Source of the DNA: Eshraghiella sp051880035
GTDB lineage: Bacteria; Bacillota; Clostridia; Lachnospirales; Lachnospiraceae
NCBI GenBank assembly: GCA_051880035.1
Contig: JBJENE010000001.1
Span: forward strand, 16,100 to 80,099
Direction: 5' to 3'
DNA: 64,000 nt
Position 1 is the stretch's first letter; each line of letters begins with the position of its first letter. Below are positions 59,422 to 64,000 of this stretch, one piece after another. The notes under the pieces were generated by a model that saw only the letters and a list, made by a program, of their open reading frames with translations, did no database searches and was not told the origin of the DNA. The translations under genes were made by a program, and so were the position numbers.

Positions 59422-60699
59422 ATGGCCGGTAACACCGTATATTTTTGTGTGGGAATTGATCTTGGAGACGAATACTCACAGGTAAGCTATTACAATTACA
59501 ATGACAGAGAACCCGTATCGGTTAAATTTGAAGGCTCCGAGACGGAATTTCTTGTTCCCACCGTTGTCGGCAAGGCTTTGGGAGCAGATAAATGGTATGT
59601 CGGAGATGAGGCTTTAGAAAGCGCCAAGCTTGGGGAAAGCGAGATGGTTTCGGGTCTTTTGCAGAAAGCAATGGATAAAAACCCGATTAAAGTTGATGAC
59701 TGTACGGTAATGCCATTGGAACTTATGGAAAAATATCTTGACTATCTTATGATGTCGGCCAGAATGGAAGGAAGAGCCGATGAGATAGACATGGTCTGTG
59801 TTACGGTGGAAAATTTCCACATTTCACTTCTTAATGTTATAGCAAGGGCAATGGAGAATCTTGGAATTGACAGAAGCAGATTCATAGTATCAAGCCGTAA
59901 TGAAAGCTACATCTATTACGCCCTGAGTCAGAAACCGGAATTATGGAAAAACGATGTTTTTCTTTTTGATTACAGTAAAAAAGGACTTATTACAAGAAGG
60001 ATATATATGACTGTCGAAAGGGGAACAAGGATAGTCATGGTCCATGAGGATGACTTAAGTAAAGAGGTGCCGTATGTAAAGGCTGACAGCCGGGAAACCT
60101 GTATGCATCTGGATGACAAATTGACAGCTCTTTCACAGCAGATGTTCGATAAAACAGTTATTTCCTCTGTATATATTACAGGAGAAGGACTCATCGGAAC
60201 TCTTTCCGAATTAACCGGTTTCGTTAATTATATATGTAACAGAAGAAAAGTGTTTGCGGGACAGAATTTGTATTGCAAAGGTGCCTGTTATCAGGCATTT
60301 GAGGCAGTGTGCGGTACAGCTTTTAAGGATTTTCTGCTTGCGTGTCCTGAGAGAATCACTACCGGTATAGAAATGAAAATTTCAGACCGGGGCAGGGATA
60401 AAATCCTGCGTATGGTAAGGCCGGGAATTAACTGGTTTGAGGCAGACTGCTCATTTGATTTTATTGTGGATGATATGGACGAGCTGGAAATTTTCCTTTC
60501 TCCTCTTGGGACAAGAGAAAAACAGCTTGTAAGAGTACCGCTTGGTGATTTCCCAAAAAGACCGGGAAAAGCTACAAGAATAACAGTATCATTTTCTTTT
60601 ACCAGCGATTCAAGATGCCATATGATGGTTAAAGACAAGGGATTCGGGGAGTTCTTTTTGAGCAGCGGCATAGTTATGAATGAAGAACTTTTGCTGTAG
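59422..60699 (+). CDS. DUF5716 family Hsp70/actin-like ATPase
   Basis: This is a 425-residue cytoplasmic protein. The N-terminal GIDLGDEYSQVSYYN (11-25) is the phosphate-1 loop of the actin/Hsp70/sugar-kinase fold. LFDYSKKG (181-188) fits phosphate-2, and VYITGEGL (250-257) with LYCKGACYQAF fits the adenosine site and following helix. Residues about 310-425 form a beta-rich tail, loosely like a substrate-binding domain, but without an Hsp70 lid. Members are filed as DUF5716 and travel with DUF5717. It lies 21 bases after the DUF5717 gene. ATP-driven handling of a client held by DUF5717 is a reasoned guess. Confidence 0.82.
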   Translation: MAGNTVYFCVGIDLGDEYSQVSYYNYNDREPVSVKFEGSETEFLVPTVVGKALGADKWYVGDEALESAKLGESEMVSGLLQKAMDKNPIKVDDCTVMPLELMEKYLDYLMMSARMEGRADEIDMVCVTVENFHISLLNVIARAMENLGIDRSRFIVSSRNESYIYYALSQKPELWKNDVFLFDYSKKGLITRRIYMTVERGTRIVMVHEDDLSKEVPYVKADSRETCMHLDDKLTALSQQMFDKTVISSVYITGEGLIGTLSELTGFVNYICNRRKVFAGQNLYCKGACYQAFEAVCGTAFKDFLLACPERITTGIEMKISDRGRDKILRMVRPGINWFEADCSFDFIVDDMDELEIFLSPLGTREKQLVRVPLGDFPKRPGKATRITVSFSFTSDSRCHMMVKDKGFGEFFLSSGIVMNEELLL

Positions 60700-60739
60700 A
60701 AGATTTTAAAGGCATATATTTGTTTTACGGAGTGAGTTT

Positions 60740-61555
60740 ATGGCAGGATTTATTTTGTGCAGAACCAAATATGCGGACAAGCCGTATTATATCAGCAATA
60801 TGGCTATAAATATCTATTCGCTGGAGGAATTATGTTATTATATTTACAATAACATTTACCTTATCGGAACGGATTTAATAAGCCCTGAACTTATAAGCTA
60901 TATTGACAGGGAACTGGAAGAAAAAGAGCTGGCAGAGCAGCTTTCGTTTCTGACAGAACAGAATGCGGGACTTTCAGAACTTGTAATTACTGTTTTAAGA
61001 TATGTGGATTATTATTCCGAAAATGAAATTGCTGCACTCAAAACTGTAATTGAACAGCTTGATACCCAGAATGCATCGGAAAGACTTAAAGCAAGGGCAG
61101 ATAATTTCCTGAATAATAAAAGATACAGTAGCGCAATACGCAATTATGAACTTATTGTTTACAGCAAAAGGGATAATACCCTTAACGATATTTTTTACGG
61201 AAGCGTATGGCATAACATGGGTGTGGCATATGCAAGAATGTTTTCCTTCTACGATGCGGAAATATGTTTTAAGACGGCTTATGAGCTTAACCGGGATGAT
61301 GAATCCCAGAAAGCGGCCATGGCAGCAGCTTATCTCTACAGGGGAGGGGAGGACAAAGGCTGCGATGACGAAATGATGTATGTAACAGGGCGGGAAATAG
61401 AAACAATTATGGACCACGCCGTATACAGCTGCGAATATGAGCCGGTTAAAAAGGCGTTTGAATTGAAAAGCGAAGGTCAGATTAAAGAATACTATGATGC
61501 TTTGGATAATCTGATTGGAAGATGGAAGGCAGAATACCGTAATTACATTAAATAG
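60740..61555 (+). CDS. TPR-like protein of the DUF5717 operon
   Basis: This 271-residue soluble helical protein begins MAGFILCRTKYADKPYYI. The middle has two or more TPR-like units, the clearest being NFLNNKRYSSAIRNYELIVY (about 125-144) and the unit around HNMGVAYARMFSFYDAEICF (about 158-177). TPR proteins often dock Hsp70-type partners, which agrees with the Hsp70-like neighbour 40 bases upstream. No enzymatic motif is seen. It is followed after 16 bases by the coiled-coil membrane gene. The family has no name that I can give. Confidence 0.75.
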   Translation: MAGFILCRTKYADKPYYISNMAINIYSLEELCYYIYNNIYLIGTDLISPELISYIDRELEEKELAEQLSFLTEQNAGLSELVITVLRYVDYYSENEIAALKTVIEQLDTQNASERLKARADNFLNNKRYSSAIRNYELIVYSKRDNTLNDIFYGSVWHNMGVAYARMFSFYDAEICFKTAYELNRDDESQKAAMAAAYLYRGGEDKGCDDEMMYVTGREIETIMDHAVYSCEYEPVKKAFELKSEGQIKEYYDALDNLIGRWKAEYRNYIK

Positions 61556-61571
61556 CTTTTGAGGAATTGAT

Positions 61572-62765
61572 ATGTGGTTTTTCAACAAAAAAAGAAAAAA
61601 ACAAATTGAAGACGAAGATTCCATTTTCATGGATTTGGAACTGGATTTTGAAGATGAATTCGGCAAGCGGGCAGAGAATTTAAAGAATGATAAAGAATTC
61701 CGTGATATTGAGGATATGCAGTATATCCGCGCCCAGTGCGAGCTTATGACAGAAGCTTCCAAATACATAAATGAGCTCAAAAATGAGTATCGTTCGGTCA
61801 ACTCATATCTTAACGATATACAGATAATCGAAACCTTACCTGATAAACAAAGGGATGAGTTGCGCCGTAATGCCAAAGAGATAGTGAGACTCCTTAATAA
61901 GAGAAAAAAGATGAGTAAGGAACAGTCCCTTTTAAGCGATAAACAGAATGCCATGTTTGAAAGGTACGAGGATGAATTTCCGAAAGCTCTTGTAGATTTG
62001 CAGAATGATGAGAAATATTACAATGTGGTTAAGCATGACATGCGTGTCCTTGAGGCGGAAAAAACTTCACTTAAAGAAGATATTGCCAATTGCGGACTGA
62101 GGCGCACCAACATAAGAAATATTTCAATTATCTCACTTCTTGCGGTGTTGGCAGTATTCATTATTTTTATTATCTCCGGTCAGCTGGGAAGCAGTAACGG
62201 ACTTGTCCTGTTTATGGTGGTTCTGCTTCTTGTAGCTCTTTTTGTGCTTTTAATTTTCTTTTTGCAAAGAAATAACATATACAGGCTTAAGTTATCAGAA
62301 AAGAAACTTGCCCGTGCAATAAGACTTCTAAACAAGGTAAGGATCAAATATGTTAATATTTCCAACAGCCTTGATTACCAGCTTGCCAAATTCGATGTAA
62401 AAAACTCCTATGAATTAAGCAGACAGTATGAAGTATTTCTTAATGAGCGTAAAAAGATTGAGCAGTATCATAATTCCACTCTGGAACTGGACGAGGCACT
62501 TGCAGATTTTAACGATATGTTATTAAGCCTCAGACTTTATGATGACAGTGTATGGAGTGCCCAGATTACCGCACTTATTGACCCGAAAGAAATGGATGAG
62601 GTACGCCGGTCCCTGAATTTGAAACGCCAGAAGCTAAGAGAGCAGATTGACTATAATATGTCCCGTGTCGAAGAAGCGAAAAATAATGTCATGACATATG
62701 TTAAAAAGCATCCGTCCAAAGCGGAGCGTATTATGGAAATAGTTGATTCATATGAAGAGGTATAA
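61572..62765 (+). CDS. Membrane-anchored coiled-coil protein of the DUF5717 operon
   Basis: This 397-residue protein has a long cytoplasmic coiled-coil region (about 30-170), two adjacent transmembrane helices (about 184-202 and 210-231) joined by a tiny outside loop, and a second coiled coil (about 236-390). Both ends therefore face the cytoplasm, forming a hairpin anchor. The N-terminus starts MWFFNKKRKK, then an acidic stretch. No enzymatic motif is seen. It is the last gene of the operon and probably tethers the DUF5717-DUF5716-TPR complex to the membrane (inference). Confidence 0.75.
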   Translation: MWFFNKKRKKQIEDEDSIFMDLELDFEDEFGKRAENLKNDKEFRDIEDMQYIRAQCELMTEASKYINELKNEYRSVNSYLNDIQIIETLPDKQRDELRRNAKEIVRLLNKRKKMSKEQSLLSDKQNAMFERYEDEFPKALVDLQNDEKYYNVVKHDMRVLEAEKTSLKEDIANCGLRRTNIRNISIISLLAVLAVFIIFIISGQLGSSNGLVLFMVVLLLVALFVLLIFFLQRNNIYRLKLSEKKLARAIRLLNKVRIKYVNISNSLDYQLAKFDVKNSYELSRQYEVFLNERKKIEQYHNSTLELDEALADFNDMLLSLRLYDDSVWSAQITALIDPKEMDEVRRSLNLKRQKLREQIDYNMSRVEEAKNNVMTYVKKHPSKAERIMEIVDSYEEV

Positions 62766-62823
62766 AATGAATTCATTCATTACCCGGAGAATTGATTAAT
62801 CCGGAAATTTATGGTAAACTAAA

Positions 62824-62851
62824 AAGAGGATTCATGCAGCTGAATCCTCTT
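62824..62851 (-). other. 11-bp hairpin with U-tract on the minus strand only
   Basis: AAGAGGATTCA (62824-62834) pairs with TGAATCCTCTT (62841-62851). The T-run needed for termination is present only in the minus-strand direction (A-run at 62819-62825), although all flanking genes are on the plus strand. Confidence 0.6.
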
Positions 62852-62969
62852 GTCAGGAGATAGAAACTATAATATGACCAAATGCATTGCGTAACCGCAT
62901 TAAGTCGTTTCATGATTATATTTTATAATATGAATATTGTTTAGTAAATCTCATTATTTTCATTGTACT

Positions 62970-62986
62970 GTTGAAAAAGTTTCAAC
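62970..62986. promoter_or_regulatory. Inverted repeat directly before LysR ribosome site
   Basis: GTTGAAA (62970-62976) and TTTCAAC (62980-62986) are separated by AAG, four bases before GGAGG. It could be a self-regulatory LysR site or an RNA hairpin. Confidence 0.45.
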
Positions 62987-62999
62987 GCATGGAGGTTCT

Positions 63000-63872
63000 A
63001 TGACACTATTTTCTTATAAGGTTTTTATAACCACAGTAGAACAGATGAATTTCAGAAAGGCAGCTGAATTACTTAATCTTACACCTTCTGCGGTAAGTCA
63101 CTGCATCAGTAATATGGAAGATGAACTGGGATTTCCTCTTTTTATCCGTAACAAAAACAGAATTTCCCTGACCAGTAACGCAGAGCTTCTGCTTCCTTAC
63201 ATACGCCATCTTCTTGCAGGTGAAGATTCGCTTAATCAGGCAATCGGCGAACTTAAGGGCTTTCAAAGGGGTCTCGTCCGCCTCGGCTGTTTTAACAGTG
63301 TATGTACCAGCTGGATTCCGCAACTTGTCCGTGATTTTCATGAGCAGTATCCGGGAATTGACATAGAACTTTTTCAGGGAACATATGATGACATTACAGG
63401 CTGGCTGGAAAAGGGAGATATTGACATAGGATTTTTGTCGGTATCCAGTGCGGGCAAAATCCCAATCGAACCTCTTTACAATGACAGACTTATGGTGGTT
63501 GTTCCCAAAGGCTTTGTAACAAGCAATCCTGATTATATCACTATTCAGGAGCTGGCAGACTGTAATTTTGTTCAGCCTATGGAAAATTGTGATGCTGACA
63601 GCCAGAAGCTTTTTGACGAATATGGGCTTTCGGCAAAATCACAGTGCCATGTGGTAGATGACCTGTCCATTCTTACAATGGTAAGTGCCGGATTTGGCGT
63701 TTGTATTCTGCCTAAAATGCTTATAGACAGTTTTGATGTGGATGTGGATGTGTATCCTGTTGAACCGGAATATTACAGAGTAATCGGTATCGCCTGTTCG
63801 GACCCATCCCGCTCGGTTCCGGCTGTTCAGAAACTTTATAATGTGATTATCGATAAATTTAAGCAAATCTAA
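63000..63872 (+). CDS. LysR-family transcriptional regulator
   Basis: This 290-residue regulator has an N-terminal winged helix-turn-helix (FRKAAELLNLTPSAVSHCISNMEDELGFPLF, about 19-49) and a periplasmic-binding-like effector domain (about 90-290) with GLVRLGCFNSVCTSWIP and VSAGFGVCILPKML. ATG 63000 follows GGAGG (62991-62995); the frame is open upstream to 62937 but would cross the ribosome site. LysR targets usually lie next door and divergent, but the upstream genes here are co-directional, so the target is unknown. Confidence 0.9.
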   Translation: MTLFSYKVFITTVEQMNFRKAAELLNLTPSAVSHCISNMEDELGFPLFIRNKNRISLTSNAELLLPYIRHLLAGEDSLNQAIGELKGFQRGLVRLGCFNSVCTSWIPQLVRDFHEQYPGIDIELFQGTYDDITGWLEKGDIDIGFLSVSSAGKIPIEPLYNDRLMVVVPKGFVTSNPDYITIQELADCNFVQPMENCDADSQKLFDEYGLSAKSQCHVVDDLSILTMVSAGFGVCILPKMLIDSFDVDVDVYPVEPEYYRVIGIACSDPSRSVPAVQKLYNVIIDKFKQI

Positions 63873-63890
63873 AAATCTGTGAAAAAGATA

Positions 63891-63919
63891 TTGACAAAAC
63901 TTTGTCAATATAGTATATT
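63891..63919 (+). promoter_or_regulatory. Strong promoter of tRNA-Gly
   Basis: A consensus TTGACA (63891-63896), a 17-base spacer and TATATT (63914-63919). The -35 is the left half of a perfect inverted repeat, TTGACAAA-AC-TTTGTCAA (63891-63908). Confidence 0.8.
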
Positions 63920-63925
63920 TTCAAT

Positions 63926-63945
63926 TGCGTCGAAAATGCGACGCA
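63926..63945 (+). other. 5'-leader hairpin of the tRNA precursor
   Basis: TGCGTCG (63926-63932) pairs with CGACGCA (63939-63945). It occupies the region from the predicted transcript start to five bases before the mature tRNA. Confidence 0.6.
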
Positions 63946-63949
63946 TTAT

Positions 63950-64000
63950 GCGCGAGTGGCTCAGTGGTGGAGCGTCTCCTTGCCAAGGAGAAGGTCGCGG
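63950..64000 (+). tRNA. tRNA-Gly (anticodon GCC), 3' end cut by window
   Basis: The acceptor 5' strand is GCGCGAG (63950-63956), the D arm is GCTC...GAGC, and the anticodon stem TCTCC/GGAGA encloses TTGCCAA, giving anticodon GCC. The T arm and 3' acceptor strand lie beyond the window. Confidence 0.92.

Noticed and set aside
60995..61954. A 319-codon minus-strand frame across two genes of the DUF5717 operon
   Set aside because: It overlaps two better-supported coding regions with ribosome sites, and its translation is Phe/Ile/Ser-rich without family features.

Overview
The window reads as ordinary chromosome of a low-GC anaerobic Firmicute, most probably a member of the Lachnospiraceae. The signs are FabK-type fatty acid synthesis, a PurO-type IMP cyclohydrolase next to a stand-alone AICAR transformylase, DUF4250, DUF5716 and DUF5717 proteins, many radical-SAM and glycoside hydrolase genes, and strong AGGAGG ribosome binding sites. 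I cannot name the genus. I saw no phage, insertion sequence, CRISPR array or rRNA. The 5' edge cuts a pyruvate kinase gene and the 3' edge cuts a tRNA-Gly gene.

Layout. 1-4000: pyruvate kinase, an M20 peptidase, and a lipoprotein nuclease with a small partner gene. 4159-9299: an ABC-2 exporter (ATPase plus two permeases) divergent from a NarL-type two-component system, with an inverted-repeat operator between them, resembling linearmycin-type LnrLMN/LnrJK modules. 9296-13205: GNAT acetyltransferase, GH31 glucosidase and an FtsW/SpoVE protein. 13305-18724: a TetR-family regulator followed by fabH-acpP-fabK-fabG-fabF-fabZ; the same palindrome (GCACACAGTGTGC) stands before the regulator and before fabH. 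18742-20800: a ZTP riboswitch with an overlapping terminator controlling purO and an AICAR transformylase. 20808-28572: two HAD phosphatases, an aldo-keto reductase, an esterase, a YgiQ-type radical SAM protein and convergent upp and uraA separated by a highly structured spacer. 28692-34422: one tight operon of a leucine-rich-repeat protein, a VWA/metallopeptidase-like protein, a MoxR ATPase, a PflX-like radical SAM protein and an RlmD-like methyltransferase. 34476-38301: an orphan LytS-type histidine kinase, a miniature kinase and an alanine/sodium symporter. 38369-48389: a xyloglucan-oligosaccharide locus (GH3, a GH26-like enzyme, an acetylesterase, GH74, a GH31 alpha-xylosidase) in two convergent transcription units, all without signal peptides. 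48541-55747: a CvpA-like membrane protein, ClpB, DUF4250, a polytopic membrane protein, a polysaccharide deacetylase and RarA. 55852-62765: a four-gene operon of a giant DUF5717 protein, an Hsp70/actin-like DUF5716 protein, a TPR-like protein and a membrane coiled-coil protein. The end holds a LysR regulator and the tRNA.

How they fit. The fab genes form a nearly complete elongation cycle under a likely product-sensing repressor, although fabD and the acetyl-CoA carboxylase genes are absent. The purine genes catalyse the last two steps of IMP synthesis and are switched on by their own substrate, ZMP or ZTP. The glycosidases probably dismantle imported xyloglucan oligosaccharides in the cytoplasm, but no sugar transporter lies here. 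The best candidates for undescribed systems are the DUF5717-DUF5716-TPR-coiled-coil operon and the LRR-VWA-MoxR operon.
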